This document shows, piece after piece, positions 52,132 to 60,031 of a DNA stretch of 64,000 bases; position 1 is the stretch's first letter, and every line of letters begins with the position of its first letter. The notes under the pieces were generated by a model. That model did not search any database and was not told the origin of the DNA. It saw nothing but the letters and a program-made list of their open reading frames with translations. The DNA comes from Shewanella putrefaciens (GTDB lineage: Bacteria; Pseudomonadota; Gammaproteobacteria; Enterobacterales; Shewanellaceae). The stretch covers positions 2,294,001 to 2,358,000 of the forward strand of contig NZ_CP066370.1 of NCBI RefSeq assembly GCF_016406325.1, in the 5' to 3' direction. Position numbers and translations under genes: made by a program.

Positions 52132-52737
52132 TTGTTCACTGACTCCAATCCGTATTTTAGTGTGCCTCACCCCTTCACAGCTTACCTAAGTGCATGGCCG
52201 CAGAGTCAGCCAGTACCCAGTGAAATAGCATTAAGATCAATGCAATCATTGGGGATACAGCTACTCAGTGAAGTCAAAGAACTCGAGGCAAACTGCCTAC
52301 TGCAACTGCGGCATATAGATAATGAAGCTAAGGCCGTTGTCGACTTTCTCAAACTACAATCCCGCAAAGTCGATTTAGTACTGCAACATGTACTAGAAAA
52401 AGAAACCCAAGAAGGCGATAAATTCCAGGGCTGTCAATTTGGTGGTAGCAGTATTCGGCTGATAAGCGCCAGCCCACTCCCCCTTGGCGCCCAGTATAAA
52501 ACGACGCTTTTTATCCACGATGGATTGGTCGCCATTTTATGTTTCGCGAAGGTAGTCGCAAGTAACCCTGATACAAGGGTTCAAAACGATGGCGATCCCA
52601 CTGCCGAGCAATATTTTATCGATCTTGAATTTAGCCAAATTCTTGAATCCGATATCGAACAATTGGTAAAAGCCAGCCTTAACGTACAACAAAAACAACT
52701 GAAACTGCGTAAACTTGCCAGAGATGGAAACCAATAA
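52132..52737 (+). CDS. PilZ-like domain protein (degenerate)
   Basis: A 201-aa soluble protein in the position occupied by a PilZ protein (PlzB) between lol genes and mfd in Vibrio. I see a beta-rich central part (about residues 85-160, CQFGGSSIRLISASPLPLG) in place of the D/N-x-S-x-x-G motif and no clear R-x3-R, so c-di-GMP binding is doubtful. The start is TTG at 52132 with gagg 8 bases upstream; no early ATG exists. Assignment rests on context and fold-like pattern. Confidence 0.6.
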   Translation: MFTDSNPYFSVPHPFTAYLSAWPQSQPVPSEIALRSMQSLGIQLLSEVKELEANCLLQLRHIDNEAKAVVDFLKLQSRKVDLVLQHVLEKETQEGDKFQGCQFGGSSIRLISASPLPLGAQYKTTLFIHDGLVAILCFAKVVASNPDTRVQNDGDPTAEQYFIDLEFSQILESDIEQLVKASLNVQQKQLKLRKLARDGNQ

Positions 52738-52824
52738 TGGCTGACTTTTCACTGGCACCTGCGCCTGCAAGTCTCTACAATGTCTGCAACTCTTTGTGAA
52801 TGAATCAGTTTATATTCCACGCCA

Positions 52825-54888
52825 ATGACTCACTTTTCAGCCCTAACGCCACCAGTCGTCAAAAATGGTACTCAAATGCAAACCCTATCCGCACTCGGTG
52901 GTGTTTGCCAAGCGGTCACACTCGCCAGCTTAGTGCGCCAACATCCAGGGACAACACTGCTTGTCACCAGCGACACGCCTAGCGCCTTAAGCTTAGAGTT
53001 AGAGCTCACCTATTTACTCGGTAAATGTGATATCAAGGTTCGGCTATTCCCAGATCGTGAGACCTTGCCCTATGACAGTTTCTCGCCCCATCAGGATCTG
53101 ATCTCTCAACGCCTAGAAACCCTGTCACAAATATCCCAAACCGAACACAGTGTGGTTATCGTCCCCGTCACCACTTTGATGATGCGCCTGCCACCTAAAG
53201 CCTATTTAAGCGCCAACGTTTTTGTACTTAAAAAGGGCGATAGATATCAATTACACAATGTACGCCAACATTTAACTGATACAGGTTACCACTTGGTGGA
53301 GCAAGTGTATGAACATGGCGAGTTTGCTATCCGTGGTTCGATTTTGGATATTTTCCCCACGGGCGTTAATATGCCGCTGCGCATCGAGCTATTCGATGAT
53401 GAAGTTGAGACCATTCGCCATTTCGACCCTGAAACCCAGCGTTCGTTACATCCTGTTGAGTCCATTCGACTATTACCGGCAAAGGAGTTTCCGACCGACA
53501 GCGCCGCCATTGAAGGATTTAGACAAAGATACCGCCGCCGTTTTGAAGTGATAGTCAAAGAGCCTGAATCGGTTTACCAATTGGTGAGTCGTAATCAAAT
53601 GCCCGCAGGGATTGAAAATTACCTGCCACTGTTTTTTGATGAAGTCGCCACCCTATTTGATTACTTACCCAAGGAGACTCAACTTGTCACCCTTGGGGAT
53701 ATTGAAAAATCCGCCCGAGCCCATTTACAGGAAGTCGAAACCCGCTACCAAGACAGACGTGTCGATCCACTGCGGCCACTGCTCGCGCCTAAAGAACTGT
53801 ATTTACTGATTGAAGAGCTATTTGCGGCATTTAAACCACTGCCGCGCTATCAGTTTATTTCGCCCACTACCGAGTCGGCAGAGACAGGTAAAGCCACAGT
53901 TATCGATGCTAATCAACTTCCCGATATCAGTGCGAATCACAAATTAAAGCAGCCATTACTCGCATTACAAGATTACGCCCAAAATGCACCGCGGATGCTA
54001 TTTAGCGCCGAGTCTGAAGGACGGCGCGAAGCCCTGCTTGAACTCTTAAGTAAAATCCAACTTAAACCCGCATTATTCAGCCATTTTGATGAATTTATTC
54101 AAAGTGATGCCAAACTGGGGCTTATCGTTTCGCCACTGTCACGCGGCTGTTTACTTAAGCTCAGTCCAAAAGATGCCGTGAGCATTATTTGTGAGACAGA
54201 ACTTTTTGGTCACCGTATCTCCCAGCAGCGGCGCCGGGAAAAACAGCGCCAGATCAGCAATGATGCACTGATTAAAAACTTAGCCGAACTAAAAGTCGGT
54301 CAACCCATAGTGCACCTCGAACACGGCGTGGCACTATACCAAGGCTTAGTGACCCTAGACACGGGCGGTTTAGTAGCCGAATACCTGCAATTAGAATACG
54401 CCGGTGGCGATAAACTCTATGTACCCGTATCGAACTTACACCTGATCAGCCGTTACAGTGTTGGTGCAGATGAAGACGCCCATCTCAATAAACTTGGCAA
54501 CGAGACGTGGGCTAAAGCCAAGAACAAAGCCATAGAGAAAATCCGCGATGTGGCAGCCGAACTGCTTGATGTTTACGCCCGTCGCCAAGCGCGTCCCGGC
54601 GAAAGTTGCCAGATTGACGAAGAGGAATATGCCCAATTTGCCCAAGGGTTCCCCTTTGAAGAAACCGTCGATCAAGAAAGTGCTATCCATGCCGTATTAG
54701 CAGACATGCGTTCCCCAATTGCCATGGACAGACTTGTATGTGGTGACGTGGGCTTTGGTAAAACGGAAGTCGCAATGCGCGCGGCCTTTGTGGCCGTCAA
54801 CGCAGGTAAACAAGTAGTTGTACTGGTGCCCACCACACTGCTTGCCCAGCAACACTATGAAAACTTTAAGGATAGATTCGCCGATTGA
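52825..54888 (+). CDS. mfd: Mfd N-terminal fragment (687 aa)
   Basis: Carries the UvrB-homology region (ETLPYDSFSPHQDLISQRLE, EHGEFAIRGSILDIFP), the RNA-polymerase interaction domain (VGQPIVHLEHGVALYQGL) and the first helicase motifs up to LVPTTLLAQQHYENF. It lacks the second half of the motor, so if made it could bind polymerase and UvrA-site surfaces but not translocate. Confidence 0.8.
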   Translation: MTHFSALTPPVVKNGTQMQTLSALGGVCQAVTLASLVRQHPGTTLLVTSDTPSALSLELELTYLLGKCDIKVRLFPDRETLPYDSFSPHQDLISQRLETLSQISQTEHSVVIVPVTTLMMRLPPKAYLSANVFVLKKGDRYQLHNVRQHLTDTGYHLVEQVYEHGEFAIRGSILDIFPTGVNMPLRIELFDDEVETIRHFDPETQRSLHPVESIRLLPAKEFPTDSAAIEGFRQRYRRRFEVIVKEPESVYQLVSRNQMPAGIENYLPLFFDEVATLFDYLPKETQLVTLGDIEKSARAHLQEVETRYQDRRVDPLRPLLAPKELYLLIEELFAAFKPLPRYQFISPTTESAETGKATVIDANQLPDISANHKLKQPLLALQDYAQNAPRMLFSAESEGRREALLELLSKIQLKPALFSHFDEFIQSDAKLGLIVSPLSRGCLLKLSPKDAVSIICETELFGHRISQQRRREKQRQISNDALIKNLAELKVGQPIVHLEHGVALYQGLVTLDTGGLVAEYLQLEYAGGDKLYVPVSNLHLISRYSVGADEDAHLNKLGNETWAKAKNKAIEKIRDVAAELLDVYARRQARPGESCQIDEEEYAQFAQGFPFEETVDQESAIHAVLADMRSPIAMDRLVCGDVGFGKTEVAMRAAFVAVNAGKQVVVLVPTTLLAQQHYENFKDRFAD

Positions 54889-54903
54889 CCCGTTGTCACA
54901 GAG

Positions 54904-56313
54904 GTGATGTCGCGATTTAGAACGGCAAAAGAACAAACCCAAGTGCTCAAGCAGCTGGAAGAAGGTAAAGTCGATATCGTTATCGGCACCCATAAGTTAC
55001 TGCAATCTGAAGCTAAATTTGAAAATCTCGGCTTACTGATCATTGATGAAGAACACAGATTCGGTGTACGCCAAAAAGAAAAAATTAAGGCGCTGCGGGC
55101 CAATGTGGATATTTTAACCCTCACAGCAACCCCCATTCCGCGAACCTTAAATATGGCCATGTCGGGCATGCGTGATTTATCTATTATCGCCACCCCACCC
55201 GCTAAACGCTTAGCCGTAAAAACCTTTGTACGCGAATCCGATCCCGCAACCGTGCGCGAAGCCATTCTGCGGGAAATTCTGCGTGGTGGCCAAGTCTATT
55301 ATCTGCATAACAATGTCGAAAGCATTGAAAAATGTGCCCAAGGGATTATCGACTTAGTGCCTGAAGCTCGCGTTGTCGTCGCCCATGGTCAAATGCGTGA
55401 ACGGGATCTTGAGCGTGTAATGTCAGACTTTTATCATCAAAGATTCAACGTGTTAGTCTGCACTACTATTATCGAAACTGGGATTGACGTCCCCAGCGCA
55501 AATACCATTATCATCGAGCGCGCTGATACCTTTGGTCTGGCACAATTACACCAACTGCGTGGTCGTGTAGGCCGCTCACATCATCAAGCCTATGCTTATT
55601 TGATGACACCACACCCCAAACGCATGACAAGTGATGCCCGTAAACGCCTTGAAGCCATTGATGCACTAGAAGATCTTGGTGCTGGATTTATGCTCGCAAC
55701 CCAAGATTTAGAGATCCGCGGTGCGGGAGAACTCCTTGGGGACGAGCAAAGCGGCCATATTTCCAAAATTGGTTTTAGCCTTTACATGGAAATGCTCGAG
55801 TCGGCGGTAAAAGCGCTTAAACAAGGCAAAGAGCCATCGCTTGCGCAAATGCTCAACCAGCAATGTGAAATCGAACTGAGGATCCCAGCGCTATTGCCTG
55901 AGGCCTATGTGAGCGACGTAAATATTCGCCTATCCTTATATAAACGCATTGCAGGCTGCGAAACCCAAGAGGCACTCGATGAATTAAAAGTCGAATTAAT
56001 TGATCGCTTTGGCTTACTGCCAGAGGCAACTAAAAACCTCATGGAAATGACGCTCTATAAACATCAAGCAACTCGCCTAGGGGCGACTAAAATTGAAGTA
56101 CACGCCAAAGGCGGCAGTATCGAATTTAGCCATGATCATGTGATAGATCCGGGTTTTATTATTGGATTACTCCAAAGCCAGCCACAAATCTATCGAATGG
56201 AAGGGCCGAATAAGTTAAAGTTCAGTCTTACTGCTGAAACAGCCAAAGATAGACTCGATGTAGTCAAACTCTTGCTTGAACAATTATCGCAACATCGTCT
56301 TGGAGATAAATAG
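54904..56313 (+). CDS. mfd: Mfd C-terminal fragment (469 aa)
   Basis: Same frame as the upstream fragment. It begins after the TGA with GTG-ATG at 54904-54909 and holds motifs II (LLIIDEEHRFG), III (LTATPIPRTLNMAMSGMRDL), V-VI (TTIIETGIDVPSANTIIIERAD, QLRGRVGRS) and domain D7. agagg lies only 2 bases from the start codons, so independent translation would be weak. Confidence 0.7.
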   Translation: MMSRFRTAKEQTQVLKQLEEGKVDIVIGTHKLLQSEAKFENLGLLIIDEEHRFGVRQKEKIKALRANVDILTLTATPIPRTLNMAMSGMRDLSIIATPPAKRLAVKTFVRESDPATVREAILREILRGGQVYYLHNNVESIEKCAQGIIDLVPEARVVVAHGQMRERDLERVMSDFYHQRFNVLVCTTIIETGIDVPSANTIIIERADTFGLAQLHQLRGRVGRSHHQAYAYLMTPHPKRMTSDARKRLEAIDALEDLGAGFMLATQDLEIRGAGELLGDEQSGHISKIGFSLYMEMLESAVKALKQGKEPSLAQMLNQQCEIELRIPALLPEAYVSDVNIRLSLYKRIAGCETQEALDELKVELIDRFGLLPEATKNLMEMTLYKHQATRLGATKIEVHAKGGSIEFSHDHVIDPGFIIGLLQSQPQIYRMEGPNKLKFSLTAETAKDRLDVVKLLLEQLSQHRLGDK

Positions 56314-57323
56314 TGTTACGTCAACTCGCGGTCTCTATCGCCACCCTCATTGCACTATCGCATAGCCAGTTAGCCCGCGCTGAGGCTTGGTTTGAAGTGG
56401 AAGTCTATATCTTCGAACGCAAAAGCCAATCAACCGAGCAATGGCCAGATACTCCCATAGCCACTAAGACGAATCGAGTCATTGACTTAATCTCACCCGT
56501 TGTCGGCCAAGCGGTGACACCAATGGCCACGGAGTCAGCACCTTGTACTTTAGTATTTGATGCTGAGGCCAATAGTCACTGTGCTGAAAACCTCAACACA
56601 GATGGCACCTCAAGCATCGATCCCTTAGCCAATATGTCAGATAGAGTAGAATACCGTTATCCCTCCGTGATACCCGCCCAAATTGGTAGCAATGGAACTC
56701 AATATGGCTCTGCAAAGGGAGAACCTATATTACTCTCGACGAGCCAAGGTAAGTTTTCAAGTATTATTAATAGCTTATCAAGGGAGCGGGGAAATCGCAG
56801 CCTATTACATATGACATGGCAGCAACCGATGCGTACTAAGAATGGCTCAGTGCCTATCCGTTTATTTGCGGGCAAAGATTTTTCAGGAACCTACCATTTT
56901 GACGGCCGAAAAATAGTGCAACAGGCTCTCAATGAGTCCATATCGAATACCAATGGCAGCACAGTGTCAGCACCGGCAATTTCCCCTGTATGGGAACTTG
57001 ATGGCACATTAAATATCTATCTTAACCACTATTTGTATATTGAAACGGCATTAAATTTACGTAAAGAAGGTAGAAAAATGTTACCCGCGCCGACGGACGA
57101 TGCGAATGTCAGTACGTCAGCTTCACTTACGGCCCCTAAGGTAATGACACCTTATTTAATGGCAATTCCACTTGAGCAAAATCGCCGAATCAAAAGTGAA
57201 GAAATCCATTATTTAGATCATCCCGAAATGGGTATGGTGATCCAAATACGTAAGATGGCACAACCAAGTGCCCAACAACAAAACCAAAATGCCGAATCGA
57301 TACAAACGGTTGGACAATATTAA
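56313..57323 (+). CDS. CsiV-family periplasmic protein
   Basis: A 336-aa exported protein: signal peptide LRQLAVSIATLIALSHSQLARA, then AWFEVEVYIFERKSQSTEQWP, the hallmark of the CsiV (peptidoglycan-binding, PF10972-type) family. The family supports peptidoglycan synthase activity in Acinetobacter-like bacteria. GTG start at 56313 overlaps the mfd stop, so it depends on translation through mfd or on an internal promoter; the mfd nonsense codon could therefore have polar effects. Confidence 0.75.
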   Translation: MLRQLAVSIATLIALSHSQLARAEAWFEVEVYIFERKSQSTEQWPDTPIATKTNRVIDLISPVVGQAVTPMATESAPCTLVFDAEANSHCAENLNTDGTSSIDPLANMSDRVEYRYPSVIPAQIGSNGTQYGSAKGEPILLSTSQGKFSSIINSLSRERGNRSLLHMTWQQPMRTKNGSVPIRLFAGKDFSGTYHFDGRKIVQQALNESISNTNGSTVSAPAISPVWELDGTLNIYLNHYLYIETALNLRKEGRKMLPAPTDDANVSTSASLTAPKVMTPYLMAIPLEQNRRIKSEEIHYLDHPEMGMVIQIRKMAQPSAQQQNQNAESIQTVGQY

Positions 57324-57408
57324 GCAAGCTCGTACATTGCAAAAACGAAAGTCAAATCAGTGCGCCAAAATTAATGCTTCATTTTTTGACTTAACACTGC
57401 ACTGTTAT

Positions 57409-57684
57409 TTAAGACTGTACAATGGAGAAGTCGAGGTAAATATCATCGCCCTCGTCTTCTCCCACAGTCACTGTTAATCCCTCGGTACAAGGTACACCCA
57501 CCTCGCACCAAGCAATCAAATTATTCACCGCAATATCACTGCCCTGCGCTAACACTTCGACACTACCATCACGACAATTCGTTACATATCCCGTTACACC
57601 TAAGGCTCTGGCTTTAGTCAGCGTTGCATGACGACAACCCACACCTTGTACTTTACCCATCAAATTAATTAATACACGCTTCAT
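57409..57684 (-). CDS. acylphosphatase
   Basis: A 91-aa enzyme hydrolysing acyl phosphates. The phosphate loop is GKVQGVGCRHAT with the catalytic Arg; the catalytic Asn is in GYVTNCRDGSVEV. The usual Phe before the Arg (GVGFR or GVFFR) is Cys here. ATG 57684 has gggg 6 bases upstream; an in-frame GTG at 57702 is less likely. Confidence 0.9.
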   Translation of the reverse strand: MKRVLINLMGKVQGVGCRHATLTKARALGVTGYVTNCRDGSVEVLAQGSDIAVNNLIAWCEVGVPCTEGLTVTVGEDEGDDIYLDFSIVQS

Positions 57685-57803
57685 CTCACGCCCCTTTTGC
57701 ACACAAGCCTGTTATTGAATTAAGCATAGCCGCAATTATCCGAAGGCTAAGTGTTAACCTATGGATCTATAGAGCAAAAAACAAACAATATTTGAATTTA
57801 CGC

Positions 57804-57836
57804 AAAAAAACAGCTAACAAAACTGCAGTTAGCTGT
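57804..57836 (-). terminator. orphan intrinsic terminator
   Basis: On the minus strand ACAGCTAAC, 9-base loop, GTTAGCTGT, then T7. It lies upstream of the acylphosphatase start and far from any gene that could use it. Confidence 0.8.
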
Positions 57837-57920
57837 GTCGGGCGACATACGCAAAGGGATATCCAATAAATGGACAAATAAAGCAGCGATTTTGTATCAT
57901 TTTGTTACAGAATAGCGAGA
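57804..57920 (-). ncRNA. candidate small RNA of about 115 bases
   Basis: Bounded by TTGAAA-16-TAGAGT (57954-57927) and the orphan terminator. The palindrome TAGCGA-TTC-TCGCTA (57927-57913) overlaps the predicted start, so it may be an operator rather than part of the RNA. No match to a known small RNA was recognised. This is a prediction from signals only. Confidence 0.35.
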
Positions 57921-58250
57921 ATCGCTACTCTACACAATAAATAATTATTTTCAAGAGTTTGAAAAATAAAACTATCCACCTTTAGGGAATATAATACTTT
58001 TAGTTGAAAATCATCTTAGGCTTCTGTCTATATTGTTCATATTTGAAAACACCCATGTGATCACAGTAAGCATCAGACTATTTTGATGCTTATACCAATC
58101 GTATTAAAGGTGAGATAGTGTTTATCTGGTAGGCTAATGATGACGAAACAAAGGGGTTGGTAATTGAAATGTCGCTATTCCACTTCAATCACGAGCGGCG
58201 TACATAGCAAAAAAGTTAACGTAATTCCAGCAAAGGATATGCAAATGGCA

Positions 58251-58287
58251 AAAGCAGAAAACCGGCTCATCCGCCGGTTTTTGCTTT
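58251..58287 (-). terminator. intrinsic terminator of the lipoprotein-YwqK operon
   Basis: AAAACCGGC-N6-GCCGGTTTT stem extended by AAAGCA / TGCTTT, 32 bases past the stop codon. Confidence 0.85.
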
Positions 58288-58319
58288 ATTACGCACTCAC
58301 CTGATTAAGCGATAACATG

Positions 58320-60020
58320 CTACTCGCTTATCATCTGACCATTTTGATAGCGATATTCGGATGACGGTTCACCATTAACGTAGTACACCAACCTGCCGTG
58401 CAGTTGATTATCAAGATACTCATCACTTTGCAGTAGGCTACCATCTTCGTTAAAGCTGTAGCTTTTACCTTGCAATTGACCTTTCTTATCATATTGCATC
58501 TGCCCTAATAAATGGCCGTTAGCGGAAAAGGCCTGCCAGTTCCCTACTTCGTGTCCTGCCTTATAGTTGCCATGCCATAGCTTAACCATGCTGTAGCTGC
58601 TTTCATCTTGCAGCAGCCATTGGCCTTCGCGCTGACCATTAACATATTGACCTTGGGCCTGCAATTGTTTATCAAAGCCACGCTGTAGATACGCGCCATG
58701 TAACTTTTCGTTTTTATAAAACGCTTGATGCATTACCGTGCCGTCTGTGGCGATTTCGCTCTGTTCACCATTAAGCTGGCCTTGTTGGTTAAACTGCTCA
58801 TTACGGGTCGTATCAGCGTTTTTGGTCACCCACTTACCAACCTTTACGCCTAAGTGATATTGCCCAGTGACAAATCCACCAACTACGGCATTATCTTCGC
58901 GATATGCACCGTGCATTTTACCTTTGCGGTAGTTTATTCGTCTGATATAGCCATTCCAGCCATCACCGATATACAAACCTTCGTAGTGCCCCTCGAGTTG
59001 TTCTTCGCGCCCAATCAATTCACCGGTTGCAGTAAAACGCTGACGTAGGCTCCAATCTTTGACAGTATCATACTGATATTGATAGGTTAATACTCCTGTT
59101 GCATCGAAGCGTTTTTCAGTAGTCATCCGACCTTTAGCGAGGTATTGCGTGTCGTTCTGGCTTACTACTTTACCAGCATCATCGTAGGTAATATTTTGAA
59201 TTTCACGGCCATCCTTATCGTACAATTGTTGCGCTGCTAACTGCCCTAGTTGATCAAAACGCTGCTGGTTTCCCACCTGCTTATCATGCTGATAGTGTTT
59301 AATTTCTCGTAGCACATCTGCGGCCTGATAAATCAACACTTCACCGTGTAATTTCCCCTTAATGTAAAACTCTTTGGTGAATAACCAGCCTTCCTTTGTC
59401 CAATACAGTCGCTCACCTTCTCTTTTTCCTGCCACCATATTCACGGTTTGTTCTGGCTGACCATTGGAATGAAAGCTTTCATAAAGCCCTTCCATACCGT
59501 TAGCACCATAGGTTACCCGTGTTTGCAACTGGCCATTGTCAAAATAACTTTGCGATAAACCTAATTCAGCCCCATTCACGCGATGCTGATGATCTCGTAA
59601 TTGGCCATTGGTATGGTAACTTTTCTGCTCACCATGCAACTGCCCATTCAGGTAGTGGTACTCTCCCGAGAGCGTTCCATCTTCCCAGTAATGCAAATGT
59701 GCTCCCTGATAACGCCCTTGTGCATCGCCACTGCCTTTGCGAGACAGTTGACCGTCGGGATAGAAGAACTCGAAATCACCGACAAGATAACTCTCGGCTA
59801 AATTAGGTCCTTTAACGCTACCCTTAAAAACCGGCTTATCCGTCTCCAGATAAAATAGCTGCACTGGCAACACGCCATTTTGCTCTGTTGCCGCTTGCTC
59901 CTGATAATAGATAGCTTCGCCCGGCACATCGCTAACCCGCCATAGTTCGTCGAGTAAGATCCGCTCCGCTGACAGATTAAATGACATCAAGAGTACTGAT
60001 AATACTAATAAAACTCTCAT
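58320..60020 (-). CDS. exported YwqK/MORN-variant repeat protein
   Basis: A 566-aa protein with signal peptide (LLVLSVLLMSFNLSA-E) and, from about residue 80 to the end, roughly 18 copies of a 20-24 residue repeat of the type Y-x-N-G-Q-L-x-G-E, e.g. YHYLNGQLHGEQKSYHTNGQ and EYLDNQLHGRLVYYVNGEP. This is the MORN_2/YwqK repeat. Family members of this length with a signal peptide are likely cell-envelope proteins, not the cytoplasmic YwqK immunity proteins. The start codon has an extreme ribosome site, and it follows the lipoprotein gene by 9 bases. Confidence 0.75.
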   Translation of the reverse strand: MRVLLVLSVLLMSFNLSAERILLDELWRVSDVPGEAIYYQEQAATEQNGVLPVQLFYLETDKPVFKGSVKGPNLAESYLVGDFEFFYPDGQLSRKGSGDAQGRYQGAHLHYWEDGTLSGEYHYLNGQLHGEQKSYHTNGQLRDHQHRVNGAELGLSQSYFDNGQLQTRVTYGANGMEGLYESFHSNGQPEQTVNMVAGKREGERLYWTKEGWLFTKEFYIKGKLHGEVLIYQAADVLREIKHYQHDKQVGNQQRFDQLGQLAAQQLYDKDGREIQNITYDDAGKVVSQNDTQYLAKGRMTTEKRFDATGVLTYQYQYDTVKDWSLRQRFTATGELIGREEQLEGHYEGLYIGDGWNGYIRRINYRKGKMHGAYREDNAVVGGFVTGQYHLGVKVGKWVTKNADTTRNEQFNQQGQLNGEQSEIATDGTVMHQAFYKNEKLHGAYLQRGFDKQLQAQGQYVNGQREGQWLLQDESSYSMVKLWHGNYKAGHEVGNWQAFSANGHLLGQMQYDKKGQLQGKSYSFNEDGSLLQSDEYLDNQLHGRLVYYVNGEPSSEYRYQNGQMISE

Positions 60021-60031
60021 ATCACCTCCTT
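60021..60031 (-). promoter_or_regulatory. full-length Shine-Dalgarno sequence overlapping the upstream stop codon
   Basis: AAGGAGGTGAT, complementary to the whole anti-Shine-Dalgarno end of 16S rRNA, sits directly before the ATG; with the preceding T it gives a 12-base match, and the TAA stop of the lipoprotein gene (60032-60030) forms its first bases. Confidence 0.85.

Larger units (their letters stand above)
52825..56313 (+). pseudogene. mfd: transcription-repair coupling factor mfd, interrupted by an in-frame TGA
   Basis: Mfd removes stalled RNA polymerase and recruits UvrA for transcription-coupled repair. The frame 52825-56313 encodes an 1162-codon Mfd-like protein that is colinear with E. 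coli Mfd throughout, except that codon 688 (54886-54888) is TGA. E. coli has Trp here (DRFANWPV); this window reads DRFAD-stop-PVVTEVMSRFR. One G-to-A change (TGG to TGA) explains it. The stop falls between helicase motif I/Ia (GDVGFGKTEVAM, about 640-651) and motif II (IIDEEH), so neither half can form a translocase. Downstream sequence shows no further damage. UGA followed by C is a leaky context, so some readthrough is conceivable. Confidence 0.9.
57685..58319. other. 635-base gene-free region with orphan terminator and hairpins
   Basis: Holds the acylphosphatase promoter region, an orphan minus-strand terminator (57804-57836), a promoter-like and palindromic sequence (57913-57954), a 9-bp-arm hairpin TAAGCATCA / TGATGCTTA (58067-58092) followed by a TATACCAAT motif, and the terminator of the YwqK gene (58251-58287). 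No ORF longer than about 20 codons is convincing. Confidence 0.55.

Noticed and set aside
54886..54888. TGA in mfd as selenocysteine codon
   Set aside because: Mfd is not a selenoprotein, the family has Trp here, and no SECIS-like hairpin is evident right after the codon.
54860..54910. Frameshift in mfd
   Set aside because: Both fragments are in the same frame with no gained or lost residue against E. coli Mfd; only the stop codon differs.
58055..58066. TGTGATCACA as a CRP site
   Set aside because: CRP needs six bases between TGTGA and TCACA; here there are none.
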